This document shows, piece after piece, positions 1 through 6,158 of a DNA stretch of 12,464 nucleotides; the first letter of the stretch is position 1, and each line of letters opens with the position of its first letter. A model generated the notes under the pieces. That model ran no database searches. It worked only from the letters and a program-made list of their open reading frames with translations, and was not told the origin of the DNA. The translations under genes and the position numbers were made by a program. Origin of the DNA: Deinococcus frigens DSM 12807 (GTDB lineage: Bacteria; Deinococcota; Deinococci; Deinococcales; Deinococcaceae); the NCBI RefSeq assembly GCF_000701425.1, contig NZ_JNIW01000080.1, positions 1 to 12,464 of the forward strand. Reading direction: 5' to 3'.

Positions 1-336
1 GCCCGCAGAGACCATCCCTCGCTCAAAATCTTCATGCAGATGACGAGCAAGACGCTGCTGTTCGTCGGCGGTCAAGACAGGGGGCGCACCAGTATTGGTC
101 TGTCGTCCGTCCGCGAGGCTCTCCAGACCCAGGGTGTGATACCGATTGACCAGTGAGTAGGCCGTGACCCGGCTATAGCGGATCAGCGCCAGAATCTCGG
201 CAAGGGGACGACGTTCTGCCAGGAGCGCAAAGAATTGCGCTCTGCGCCGCTGGACGGCACAGGTACTGGTCTCGAAGAGCTGCCAGAAGTCAGCCGCTTG
301 ATGTGCGAGGGGACGAGTGAAGAGTGCAGGTTTCAT
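1..336 (-). CDS. IS630-like transposase, N-terminal part (runs off left edge)
   Basis: The 112 visible residues start at the ATG at 336 and stay open to the window edge. Residues about 29-75 look like a helix-turn-helix (RRRAQFFALLAERRPLAEIL, then RYSRVTAYSLVNRYHTLGLE). A linker and the segment TNTGAPPVLTADEQQRL follow, the order usual at the N-terminus of IS630-family transposases, where it binds the element ends. The DDE catalytic domain would lie outside the window. A TACAAT box ends 6 nt before the ATG, so translation is probably leaderless; the AGAGGG between box and ATG also resembles a ribosome site. The stretch just upstream is AT-rich compared with its neighbours, as expected for an acquired element. 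The family call rests on motif recognition only. Whether the transposase is intact cannot be seen. Confidence 0.72.
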   Translation of the reverse strand, partial: MKPALFTRPLAHQAADFWQLFETSTCAVQRRRAQFFALLAERRPLAEILALIRYSRVTAYSLVNRYHTLGLESLADGRQTNTGAPPVLTADEQQRLARHLHEDFERGMVSAG

Positions 337-340
337 CCCT

Positions 341-841
341 CTATTGTAAACTGTTTAATCGGAATCCGTATGAGTAGGTGCGCTGGGCGGCCAGGCGATC
401 TTGTGGACTGCGAACCTCTGACAACGGAACGGCCCTGAATCCATTGGGTACGGCAGGCACGAGTGGCGAAACTGGCCCGATCATGCGGGTGTATGCGCCT
501 ATTCGGTGCAGGCCGGCGGCCTCCAGCACCTCAGCAGGGAGCAAATGGGACTTGGCGTAAGCGTAGACGTGAGGCTGGGTGGCGAGTGCGGCCAAGAGCA
601 GTGTCAGGGCTGTCTCATTCTGATCAGGTCCGGGAAATGCGCCGCCCATGATCTCCACCCTGTAGGTGGGCGAAAGTCGCAGGCCGATGGCTCCGGCGAT
701 CTGTCCGCCGCCGTCCTGAACAAGCCAGGTGGCGGTGAGCTGGAAAAGGACCATGGCAAAATCCTGTTCGTCGCTTCCATACAGTCGAGCGAAGACGGGC
801 GAGATTTCGTCCCGGTCCACCTGAACAGCGCGCCAGGTCAT
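341..841 (-). pseudogene. GNAT acetyltransferase, C-terminally truncated by IS insertion
   Basis: This 166-residue product looks like a GNAT-fold acetyltransferase, a family that moves an acetyl group from acetyl-CoA to an amine; the substrate is unknown. Residues about 1-123 make one plausible domain, including VQDGGGQIAGAIGLRL (a central strand region) and a C-terminal part around LEAAGLHRIGAYTRMIG. From about residue 133, GFRAVPLSEVRSPQDRLAAQ looks like the opening of a second GNAT domain, which stops abruptly. The last dozen residues (YSYGFRLNSLQ and stop) come from the insertion-sequence end motif rather than a native C-terminus. The ATG overlaps the pyrF stop as ATGA, so translation is probably coupled to pyrF. 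The first domain could still fold and work, so the label pseudogene is an inference. The missing half should lie beyond the IS, to the left. Confidence 0.62.
343..348 (-). promoter_or_regulatory. Extended -10-like box (TACAAT) of the left transposase
   Basis: TACAAT ends 6 nt before the ATG at 336, matching the TAnnnT plus 6-8 nt arrangement seen at most gene starts here. It lies inside the element end and overlaps the stop of the GNAT reading frame. Confidence 0.5.
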
Positions 842-1650
842 GCCTGTCCCAGCACCCCATTCAACTCATCCCTGAACCCGCGTGCCGCCTCCACACTGGC
901 TGCGACATTCAAACTATCCGCGTACTGCACGCCCCGGCTGGCGCTGACGAGTGCGCCCGTGCCGCCCGCGTGGAAGGCTGCCTTGAGGTCTGCGGCGGCG
1001 GCTCCCTGTGCGCCCAGTCCTGGCAGCAGCAGCAGCGCACGCGGCATCAGCGCCCGGAAGGTGGCGAGATCTGGGGCATGCGTCGCGCCCACCACCGCGC
1101 CCACAGTTCCGTACTCTCCCGCTGGCGTTTCGGCGTTTAACCGCGCCACCTCTACGGCCACGCGTTCGCTGACGCCGCTGCCCTGCAAATCGGCCTGACC
1201 GGGATTGCTCGTCTTGACCAGCACGAACACCGCGCCGCCGTTCTCGCGCGCCGCGTCCACGAAAGGGGTCAGGGTCTCGAACCCCAGAAAGGGACTCACC
1301 GTCAGCGCCGCGCCCGCGTGCCGCCCGCTCAGCCAGGCCCGTGCATAGGCCTGTGCCGTGCTGCCGATGTCGCCGCGTTTGGCGTCCAGCAGCACCGGCA
1401 GGCCCAGCGTGCGGGCGGCGGCGCAGACCTCTTGCAGAACGCCGAAGCCCTCCAGCCCCAGCGCCTCGTAAAAAGCCAGTTGCGGCTTGACGCACGCGGC
1501 ATACGGGGCACACGCCTCCAGCACCTCCAGCGTGTGGGTTTTCAGGTGTGCGGCGTCCCGGTAGGCGTCCCGGCGCGGGTCCAGGCCCACGCACAGGCGG
1601 GTGTTCAGGCGGCGGGTGCGCTCGGTCACGGCTTGGGCGAAGGTGAGCAT
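838..1650 (-). CDS. pyrF: Orotidine 5'-phosphate decarboxylase
   Basis: The enzyme decarboxylates orotidine monophosphate to UMP, the last step of de novo pyrimidine synthesis in the cytosol. The 270-residue product has the family's opening ([10 protein letters not shown], about 18-27), the catalytic [15 protein letters not shown] stretch (about 89-103, with Lys91 and Asp94), the phosphate-binding PGLGAQG (210-216) and SASRGVQYA (236-244). This pattern and length fit the longer, type 2 (archaeal or mycobacterial-like) PyrF group. The frame is open upstream to 1785, but I chose the ATG at 1650: it begins at the family's usual N-terminus, and a TAGCCT box ends 7 nt before it. The extra upstream residues would run through the MITE-like repeat, which argues against them. 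The stop overlaps the GNAT start by 4 bases. Confidence 0.93.
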   Translation of the reverse strand: MLTFAQAVTERTRRLNTRLCVGLDPRRDAYRDAAHLKTHTLEVLEACAPYAACVKPQLAFYEALGLEGFGVLQEVCAAARTLGLPVLLDAKRGDIGSTAQAYARAWLSGRHAGAALTVSPFLGFETLTPFVDAARENGGAVFVLVKTSNPGQADLQGSGVSERVAVEVARLNAETPAGEYGTVGAVVGATHAPDLATFRALMPRALLLLPGLGAQGAAAADLKAAFHAGGTGALVSASRGVQYADSLNVAASVEAARGFRDELNGVLGQA

Positions 1651-1657
1651 CGTGGGG

Positions 1658-1663
1658 AGGCTA
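1658..1663 (-). promoter_or_regulatory. -10-like box (TAGCCT) for leaderless pyrF
   Basis: TAGCCT on the minus strand ends 7 nt before the pyrF ATG. There is no purine-rich ribosome site between them, which supports both the chosen start and leaderless translation. Confidence 0.55.
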
Positions 1664-1700
1664 ACACCCGGGGAGGTCCAGGGGTCCGGGGGTCTGAGGA

Positions 1701-1830
1701 TCATACGGATTGCGGTTAAAGTGCTAACTTTGACCCGACTGGAAGGAGAGGCAAAGAATACGGGTTGCGTGGTGTGGAGGAGCATTCGGAGCTTTCCCGA
1801 ATGTTACGGAATTTAACGCAACCCGTATCA
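1701..1830. mobile_element. MITE-like 130-bp inverted-repeat element
   Basis: The left end (1701-1720, TCATACGGATTGCGGTTAAA) and the right end (1812-1830, reverse complement TGATACGGGTTGCGTTAAA) match at about 17 of 20 positions. The left end differs from the left-edge IS end at only 2 of 20 positions. TCA directly precedes TACGG on the left and directly follows CCGTA on the right, so it could be a 3-bp target duplication; IS630 elements normally duplicate TA, so this is unresolved. Inside are an imperfect hairpin (1714-1735), a perfect 13-bp inverted repeat (1758-1770 with 1816-1828) and a 7-bp stem (1783-1789 with 1797-1803). There is no coding capacity. I infer a non-autonomous element moved by a transposase like the one at the left edge. 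Confidence 0.5.
1758..1828. repeat. Perfect 13-bp inverted repeat enclosing a smaller stem
   Basis: ATACGGGTTGCGT at 1758-1770 is repeated exactly in inverse at 1816-1828. Between them, CATTCGG (1783-1789) pairs with CCGAATG (1797-1803). Transcribed, this could fold into a long nested stem-loop upstream of pyrF. It may be a second, shorter copy of the element end inside the MITE-like unit. Confidence 0.75.
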
Positions 1831-1857
1831 GAGGGCTGAAAAGGCAGGCTGAGACAG

Positions 1858-1902
1858 GGTTTCCCCTTCGCTCTCGTGCGTGGCGAGAAGACGGGGTAAA
1901 CC
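1858..1902. terminator. Complex stem-loop downstream of the BKACE gene
   Basis: GGTTTCCCC (1858-1866) pairs with GGGGTAAACC (1893-1902) with one bulged base, and an inner stem TCTCG/CGAGA (1872-1876 with 1884-1888) lies within it. It sits 26 bp past the BKACE stop. On that strand a short TTTT follows at some distance (1838-1841). It could terminate the BKACE transcript and insulate pyrF, but the U-tract is weak. Confidence 0.4.
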
Positions 1903-1927
1903 GCTGGCACCTCCCAGAATCCAGGCG

Positions 1928-2641
1928 TCAGCCCAGCATTTCCCGCGCCACCCGCACCAGCTCGGCGTTGTCAGCCGCCGGGCAGTCGCCGGGCAGCAGC
2001 AGGGTGTCTTCCAGGCCGGTCCGGGCGCTCAGGCCGCGCCGAGCCGCCTCGCGCAGCAGGGGCCAGGCACTCTCGCCCAGGCCGTGCAGCACGGTGGGTC
2101 TGTCCAGACCGGAAGCTTCCAGCAGGGCCAACATTTCCTTCAATTCGGCCTTGTAGACGCGGATGGGTTTGTCGGGCAATTCAAGCAGTACGCGCAACAC
2201 CTCTTTGCGCCGGGGCCACGCTAAAAAGGCCCGCACCGCGTCCGCCGTCCACAAGCCCGCCTCAACGCCGATTCCAAGTTCCAGCAGCCATTCGGCCAGC
2301 GCGGGCGATCCAGCCTCATGCCAGTTGACGGAGACAAAATCGGGCCGTACGGTCCAGGCGCGGACGGCCTCCAGACGCGCTTCCGAATCAGGGAGAATCC
2401 ACCAGCCGCTGGAAATGCCGACCGGGACGCCCGGACATGCGGCGCGCACGGCGTTCAGGGCCAGCGCCACGTCCTCGGCCTCCAGGCTTTCCATCCCTGC
2501 TGCACTGCGGGGATGAAGGTGCAGGGCGTCCGCGCCCGCCTTCACTGACTCCCGCGCCGCCTCCGCCAGTTGCTGGGGCGTGATGGGAACATTCGGATGC
2601 TCGTCGGGGGTCCGGTTGCCATTCAGGGCCGCTTTCAACAT
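1928..2641 (-). CDS. BKACE-family (3-keto-5-aminohexanoate cleavage-like) enzyme
   Basis: The family (formerly DUF849) condenses a beta-keto acid with acetyl-CoA and splits it into acetoacetate and a new CoA ester, using a bound metal ion in a TIM barrel. This 237-residue protein shows the expected opening ALNGNRTPDEHPNVPITP (5-22), with a Glu at 14 matching the catalytic-site Glu of the family. The metal-ligand pair is in ALHLHPR (His41, His43), and the C-terminal TGLEDT (208-213, Glu211) is where the third ligand lies. It is shorter than the usual 270-310 residues, with no sign of a frameshift, so it belongs to a compact subgroup. The substrate cannot be read from sequence. The start is fixed by TAGGCT ending 6 nt upstream. 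It is divergent from the DUF1028 gene with only 32 bp between. Confidence 0.82.
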   Translation of the reverse strand: MLKAALNGNRTPDEHPNVPITPQQLAEAARESVKAGADALHLHPRSAAGMESLEAEDVALALNAVRAACPGVPVGISSGWWILPDSEARLEAVRAWTVRPDFVSVNWHEAGSPALAEWLLELGIGVEAGLWTADAVRAFLAWPRRKEVLRVLLELPDKPIRVYKAELKEMLALLEASGLDRPTVLHGLGESAWPLLREAARRGLSARTGLEDTLLLPGDCPAADNAELVRVAREMLG

Positions 2642-2647
2642 GCGGGC

Positions 2648-2653
2648 AGCCTA
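2648..2653 (-). promoter_or_regulatory. -10-like box (TAGGCT) for the BKACE gene
   Basis: TAGGCT on the minus strand ends 6 nt before the ATG at 2641. Its -35 region must fall inside the divergent DUF1028 coding sequence. Confidence 0.55.
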
Positions 2654-2661
2654 ACGCCTGC

Positions 2662-2667
2662 TAGCCT
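2662..2667 (+). promoter_or_regulatory. -10-like box (TAGCCT) for the DUF1028 gene
   Basis: TAGCCT ends 6 nt before the ATG at 2674. It lies only 8 bp from the opposite-facing BKACE box, so the two promoters share DNA and polymerase may compete for it. Confidence 0.55.
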
Positions 2668-2673
2668 CTGGAC

Positions 2674-3528
2674 ATGACCTTTTCTATCGTGGGGCGTGAC
2701 GCGGCAACCGGTGACATCGGTGTGGCCGTTGCCAGCAAATTTCTGGCCGTGGGCGCGCTGGTGCCCTTCGTGCGCGCGGGCGTGGGCGCGGTGGCCACCC
2801 AGAGTTACGTCAATCCCAACTTCGGCCCCGATGGGCTGCGGCTGCTGGCAGAGGGTCTGTCCCCGCAGGCGGTCAGCGCCCACTTCCAGGCCGAGGATTC
2901 CGGCATTGCCCAGCGCCAGTTCGGCATCGTGGCGGCGAACGGCCAGAGCGTGACCTTCAGCGGCCCTGGCTGTCACGACTGGGCCGGAGGTAGAGCAGAG
3001 CAGGACGTGGCGATCCAGGGCAACATTTTAACCGGGCCGGAAGTTGTGGAGGCCATGCACGCGGCCTGGAACGCGGCGGCGGGTCAGCCCCTGCCGCGCC
3101 GGTTGCTGGCCGCGCTGCGTGCTGGCGATGAGGCGGGCGGCGACAAGCGGGGCCGCCAGTCCGCCGCGCTGCTGTGCGCCGGGCCGGGCCGGGGCTACGG
3201 CGGCCTCACGGGCGACTGGGTCAACCTGCGCGCCGACGATCACGCCGAACCCTGCGCCGAGTTACAGCGGCTGCTGGACACCTTCGACCTGCTGTTCGGC
3301 AGGCCCACGCAGACGCGCGAGCTGTCTGCTGGGGAGTTGAGTTGGCTGCGCGCCCTGCTGACTGGTCAGGGCCACGCCTCCAACCTGCCGGATGGCCCCT
3401 GGGATGCCGAAACCGAGGCCGCTGCGTGGTCCCTGTACGGCACCGAGAATCTGGAGGAACGCTGGGCACGGGGCGGGCAATTCGATCCGGTGGCGCTGGC
3501 GTACCTGCAAGAGCACTTCGGGGATTGA
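2674..3528 (+). CDS. DUF1028 family protein, predicted Ntn-hydrolase, with C-terminal domain
   Basis: The N-terminal 210 residues match the DUF1028 family: [40 protein letters not shown] and [17 protein letters not shown] early, GIVAANG with [11 protein letters not shown] (97-106), a QGNIL motif (115-119), and the late stretches [13 protein letters not shown] (155-167) and WVNLRADDH (182-190). The family has an Ntn-hydrolase fold; removal of Met1 would expose Thr2 as a candidate nucleophile, which is my inference. Reactions in this family are poorly defined. Residues about 213-284 form an extra C-terminal module ([13 protein letters not shown], then [23 protein letters not shown]). Such tails occur in a subgroup and have been likened to peptidoglycan-binding domains. 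No signal peptide is visible, so it is probably cytosolic. Divergence from a BKACE gene hints at a shared small-molecule role. Confidence 0.85.
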   Translation: MTFSIVGRDAATGDIGVAVASKFLAVGALVPFVRAGVGAVATQSYVNPNFGPDGLRLLAEGLSPQAVSAHFQAEDSGIAQRQFGIVAANGQSVTFSGPGCHDWAGGRAEQDVAIQGNILTGPEVVEAMHAAWNAAAGQPLPRRLLAALRAGDEAGGDKRGRQSAALLCAGPGRGYGGLTGDWVNLRADDHAEPCAELQRLLDTFDLLFGRPTQTRELSAGELSWLRALLTGQGHASNLPDGPWDAETEAAAWSLYGTENLEERWARGGQFDPVALAYLQEHFGD

Positions 3529-3567
3529 GCGCAGGGGGCGCGGAGGCCGCCTCTGCCTCATCTGCTC

Positions 3568-3573
3568 TAGACT
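3568..3573 (+). promoter_or_regulatory. -10-like box (TAGACT) for the Rrf2 regulator
   Basis: TAGACT ends 6 nt before the ATG at 3580 with no ribosome site between, giving the regulator its own leaderless promoter despite lying only 51 bp behind the DUF1028 gene. Confidence 0.55.
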
Positions 3574-3579
3574 CCTGCC

Positions 3580-4047
3580 ATGCGGCTTTCGGCCACCGAC
3601 GTGTACGCCTTTCAAGCCCTGGGTTTCCTGGGGACGCAGGACGCCGCGCGCTGGGTGTCCAGCGAGGAGATCAGCGAGGCCACCGGCGTTCACCGCCCGT
3701 ATCTGGTCCGGATTCTGGCCGCGTTGAGCAACAAGGGCGTGGTGAAGAGCAAGAAGGGCATCGGCGGCGGCTACGCGCTGACCCGCAAACCCGCCCTGAT
3801 CAGCCTGTGCGAGGTGGTGCGCGCCATCGACGGCCCGGTTGCGCCGCTGAGCTGCATCAGCCTGAACTGGCACGAGTCCTGCCCGGAGGAGGACCGCTGC
3901 CACGCCCGCGCCACCGTCTACACCCGTATGCGCGACGCCATGCTGGGCGTGCTCCAGGAATTCAGCGTGGCCGATCTGGTGGCCGACGCGCGCCAGGGCG
4001 TCAGTTACGGCCACTGCCTGGGGCATCTGCTCAAACCGAACGCGTAG
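3580..4047 (+). CDS. Rrf2-family transcriptional regulator, possible Fe-S sensor
   Basis: The 155-residue protein begins [18 protein letters not shown] and has the Rrf2 winged helix-turn-helix: [20 protein letters not shown] (27-46), then [20 protein letters not shown] (49-68), whose GIGGGY wing is diagnostic. Known members (IscR, NsrR, CymR) sense Fe-S status, nitric oxide or cysteine supply. Here Cys92, Cys101 and Cys107 (CX8CX5C, with His108 next) sit where IscR and NsrR hold their cluster, so Fe-S binding is plausible; Cys77 and Cys146 are additional. Length is normal for the family. The signal and targets are unknown. The neighbours (DUF1028 upstream, LptA-like downstream and convergent) give no clear target. 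No palindromic self-operator was found near its promoter. Confidence 0.9.
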   Translation: MRLSATDVYAFQALGFLGTQDAARWVSSEEISEATGVHRPYLVRILAALSNKGVVKSKKGIGGGYALTRKPALISLCEVVRAIDGPVAPLSCISLNWHESCPEEDRCHARATVYTRMRDAMLGVLQEFSVADLVADARQGVSYGHCLGHLLKPNA

Positions 4048-4187
4048 CGGGGTGCGTGGGAAGCGGCTTGTAGGGTGCAGGGAAGGGGCGGCTGAGCGCA
4101 ACCGTTCAACCGGGGTCAGACGTCGGGCTGAACAGAGAAGCTGAATCCAGGGTCCCCGCCCGTCCTCCAATCCACCCCTTACAACCT

Positions 4188-4847
4188 CTACTTCAGATAG
4201 GGCGTGAAGCGGCCCAGCGTCGCCGCGTCCGGGCTGACCGACGAGCGCACCACCTGGTTGCCGCCGAAGACCAGCAGCAAGCGGCCCGCCGCGTCCGCCG
4301 AGGCGTTCAGGGTCCCTTGCCGGGCGGTGTACGGCCCGGTCAGAATGGCCTGCATGGTGGTCAGATCGAAGACCAGCGCCGCGCCGCTGAGGGCGGGGGT
4401 ATCGGCCCTCACGCCGCCCAGGGCGGTTACAAAGGCGCGGCCCACGTTCAGGATCACGCGCGGGGCGCTGAGGTTTTTAAAGCGGGCGTCGTTGTAGGTC
4501 ACGCTTCCTGTCGCGGTGACGGTGGAGGACTTGAGGTCATAGACCACCTGCGCGGCCCGCAGCGTTCCGCCCTGCTTGGTGGTCAGAACCGCGTTCTGGG
4601 CAGTCAGGGTCTGACCGGGGTTCAGGGTCATGGCCCCGGCCACCAGTTTCAGGCCGCCCTTGCTGTCGGTGACGGTGCCGCCCTGCGGCAGTTCGGTGAC
4701 GCCGGTGTCCAGGTTCAGGTTCTGCGGGCCGCGCGGCGTGACGTTCAGGCCGCCGAAAGTGACCGCCTGGCCCCCCGTGAACGGACTCAGGGTCAATAGG
4801 CCCAGCGTGGCGGCGGCCAGCAGGGAAGAGGTGGCGGGGAATTTCAT
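4188..4847 (-). CDS. Secreted LptA/OstA-like protein
   Basis: The 219-residue product starts with a signal peptide ([20 protein letters not shown], cleavage probably near residues 26-29). The rest is a run of short beta strands typical of the LptA/OstA fold, for example [20 protein letters not shown] (81-100), [20 protein letters not shown] (101-120) and [13 protein letters not shown] (123-135). In Gram-negatives LptA bridges lipopolysaccharide across the periplasm; Deinococcus has an outer envelope but no classical LPS, so the cargo here is unknown. I chose the ATG at 4847, not the in-frame ATG at 4868, because TACCGT ends 6 nt before it and the signal peptide then begins at residue 1. It is divergent from a cell-wall amidase, so both may be expressed together during envelope growth. 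Confidence 0.62.
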   Translation of the reverse strand: MKFPATSSLLAAATLGLLTLSPFTGGQAVTFGGLNVTPRGPQNLNLDTGVTELPQGGTVTDSKGGLKLVAGAMTLNPGQTLTAQNAVLTTKQGGTLRAAQVVYDLKSSTVTATGSVTYNDARFKNLSAPRVILNVGRAFVTALGGVRADTPALSGAALVFDLTTMQAILTGPYTARQGTLNASADAAGRLLLVFGGNQVVRSSVSPDAATLGRFTPYLK

Positions 4848-4853
4848 CCCATC

Positions 4854-4859
4854 ACGGTA
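4854..4859 (-). promoter_or_regulatory. -10-like box (TACCGT) for the LptA-like gene
   Basis: TACCGT on the minus strand ends 6 nt before the ATG at 4847. It is used here to choose between two in-frame starts, so it is less independent evidence than the other boxes. Confidence 0.4.
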
Positions 4860-4966
4860 CCTGCCCATGCCTGAGCGGCGTGAGGGGCGCGGTCAGATCC
4901 AGTTCAGGCGTGTGCCGCTTCTCCCTGCTCTCATGGCCCTTCAACCGCCGGTCAATATGGGGACGG

Positions 4967-4972
4967 TACACT
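4967..4972 (+). promoter_or_regulatory. -10-like box (TACACT) for the amidase gene
   Basis: TACACT ends 8 nt before the GTG at 4981. The spacing is one or two bases longer than at the other genes, and it is the main reason for choosing this start. Confidence 0.4.
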
Positions 4973-4980
4973 CCGGGGCA

Positions 4981-6126
4981 GTGATCGTTTCATTTTTACC
5001 CTCTGTTCTGCTTCCCGTGTGCCGGGTTGCCGCGCGTTCTTTCCGGCTTTTCCAGATCGTGGCGCTGCTGTGCGCGCTGCTGGCCCCCTCTCTGGCCGCC
5101 GCCGCGCCGCGCGTGGGCGCGCACGACGGCTTCACGCGGCTGGTCTTCGATTTGCCGGGCAATGCCACTTCCAGCGTGACGGCGGCGGGCCGCAGCGTGA
5201 CCGTCAAGCTCAATGTCAGTCTCAAGTCCGAACAGGGCGCGCTGAAGGCGGCGGGCGTCACGGCCTACGCGGTGTCGGGCGGCACGGTCACGGTCACGCT
5301 GGCGGGGAGCAGCAGCGCGGCCAACACAAAGGTCAGCGTGCTGCCCAGGAGTGGCGCGGCGGCGGCCCGGCTGGTGATCGACGTGCCCACCGCTGCCGCT
5401 GCCGCCCCGCTGGCGTTCAGGCCAGCGGCCACGCCGGCCACCGTGACCCGGCCAAAGGTGGTGCTGGACGCCGGACACGGCGGCGGCGACTCGGGCATGG
5501 TCAGTCAGTGGGTCAGGGAAAAGGACGTGACCCTGGACGTGGCCCTGCGGACCCGCGCCGAACTGATCAAGCATGGCGTGGACGTGGTGATGGTCCGCAT
5601 GGCGGACACGAACCTGAGCGCGGACAAGCGCAGCGATCTGGACGCCCGTTCGCGGCTGGCCACCACCGGCAGGGTCAGCGCCTATGTCAGCATTCATGTC
5701 AACGCGGGCGGGGCCTCGGCGCAGGGCATCGAGACGTATTACTTCGGGCAGCCGCCAGCGGGCAGCAACAGCCGGGCGGTCCTGGAAAACGGCGGCGGCA
5801 GCGTGGGCCAGGAGCTGACCCGCCAGGCGGCCAGCAGCGCCCAGAGTCTGCTGGGCGATATTCTGGCGCAGGCCAAGCTGTCGTTCTCGCGTCAACTGGC
5901 CCAGAAGGTGCAGTCACGGCTGCTGCAATACACCGGGGCTGCCAACCGGGGCGTCAAGACCGACGCCTTTTACGTGATCCGCAACCCCACCACGCCCGCC
6001 ATCCTGACCGAGATCGGCTTCGGCAGCAATCCCAGCGAGGGGGCGCGGCTGGCGACGGCGGCCTACCGCGAAAAGGTCGCGCAGGGCCTGGCGCGGGCCA
6101 TTCTGGATTTTCTGAACACGCAATAA
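4981..6126 (+). CDS. Secreted N-acetylmuramoyl-L-alanine amidase (AMIN + Amidase_3)
   Basis: The enzyme cuts the amide bond between N-acetylmuramic acid and L-alanine of peptidoglycan, acting outside the membrane. From the GTG start the protein has 381 residues. A signal peptide is clear (FRLFQIVALLCALLAPSLAA at 21-40). Residues about 43-136 resemble an AMIN domain (RVGAHDGFTRLVFDLPG), used by related amidases for septal localisation. The catalytic domain runs from about 157 to the end, with zinc ligands His166 (DAGHGGGD), Glu180 and His239 (SIHVNAGG), and the catalytic Glu344 (LTEIGFGSNP). A longer frame is open upstream to 4630, but it overlaps the divergent LptA-like gene and lacks a signal. 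A GTG at 5017 is an alternative start. The 260-320 insert rich in Ser, Gly and Gln is typical of the substrate-gating helix region in regulated amidases. Confidence 0.9.
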   Translation: MIVSFLPSVLLPVCRVAARSFRLFQIVALLCALLAPSLAAAAPRVGAHDGFTRLVFDLPGNATSSVTAAGRSVTVKLNVSLKSEQGALKAAGVTAYAVSGGTVTVTLAGSSSAANTKVSVLPRSGAAAARLVIDVPTAAAAAPLAFRPAATPATVTRPKVVLDAGHGGGDSGMVSQWVREKDVTLDVALRTRAELIKHGVDVVMVRMADTNLSADKRSDLDARSRLATTGRVSAYVSIHVNAGGASAQGIETYYFGQPPAGSNSRAVLENGGGSVGQELTRQAASSAQSLLGDILAQAKLSFSRQLAQKVQSRLLQYTGAANRGVKTDAFYVIRNPTTPAILTEIGFGSNPSEGARLATAAYREKVAQGLARAILDFLNTQ

Positions 6127-6142
6127 ATGGAGGGGCACGGGC

Positions 6143-6158
6143 GGGGCCAACAGGCCCC
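6143..6158. terminator. Short hairpin between convergent genes
   Basis: GGGGCC (6143-6148) and GGCCCC (6153-6158) form a perfect 6-bp stem with an AACA loop, right between the amidase stop and the convergent propeller stop. It has no T-tract on either strand, so any terminator role is tentative. Confidence 0.35.

Larger units (their letters stand above)
1..374 (-). mobile_element. Right-hand portion of an IS630-like insertion sequence
   Basis: This covers the transposase start plus about 38 bp of leader. The outer end on the minus strand reads TCATACGGATTCCGATTAAA (355-374), and the same motif recurs at 1701-1720 and, inverted, at 1812-1830. The exact boundary is uncertain: TACGG or CGG could be the first element bases, depending on whether the target duplication is TCA or TA. 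IS630 elements normally duplicate TA. The element end lies inside the reading frame of the GNAT gene and supplies its last codons and stop. The other end is outside the window. Confidence 0.6.

Noticed and set aside
1651..1785. Longer pyrF start at 1785
   Set aside because: The extra residues cross the MITE-like repeat and do not resemble PyrF; the ATG at 1650 fits the family and has a correctly placed TAGCCT box.
3262..4170. 302-codon open frame on the minus strand opposite the DUF1028 and Rrf2 genes
   Set aside because: It is a high-GC shadow of two well-recognised plus-strand genes, with low-complexity Arg/Ala/Gln-rich sequence and no family motif.
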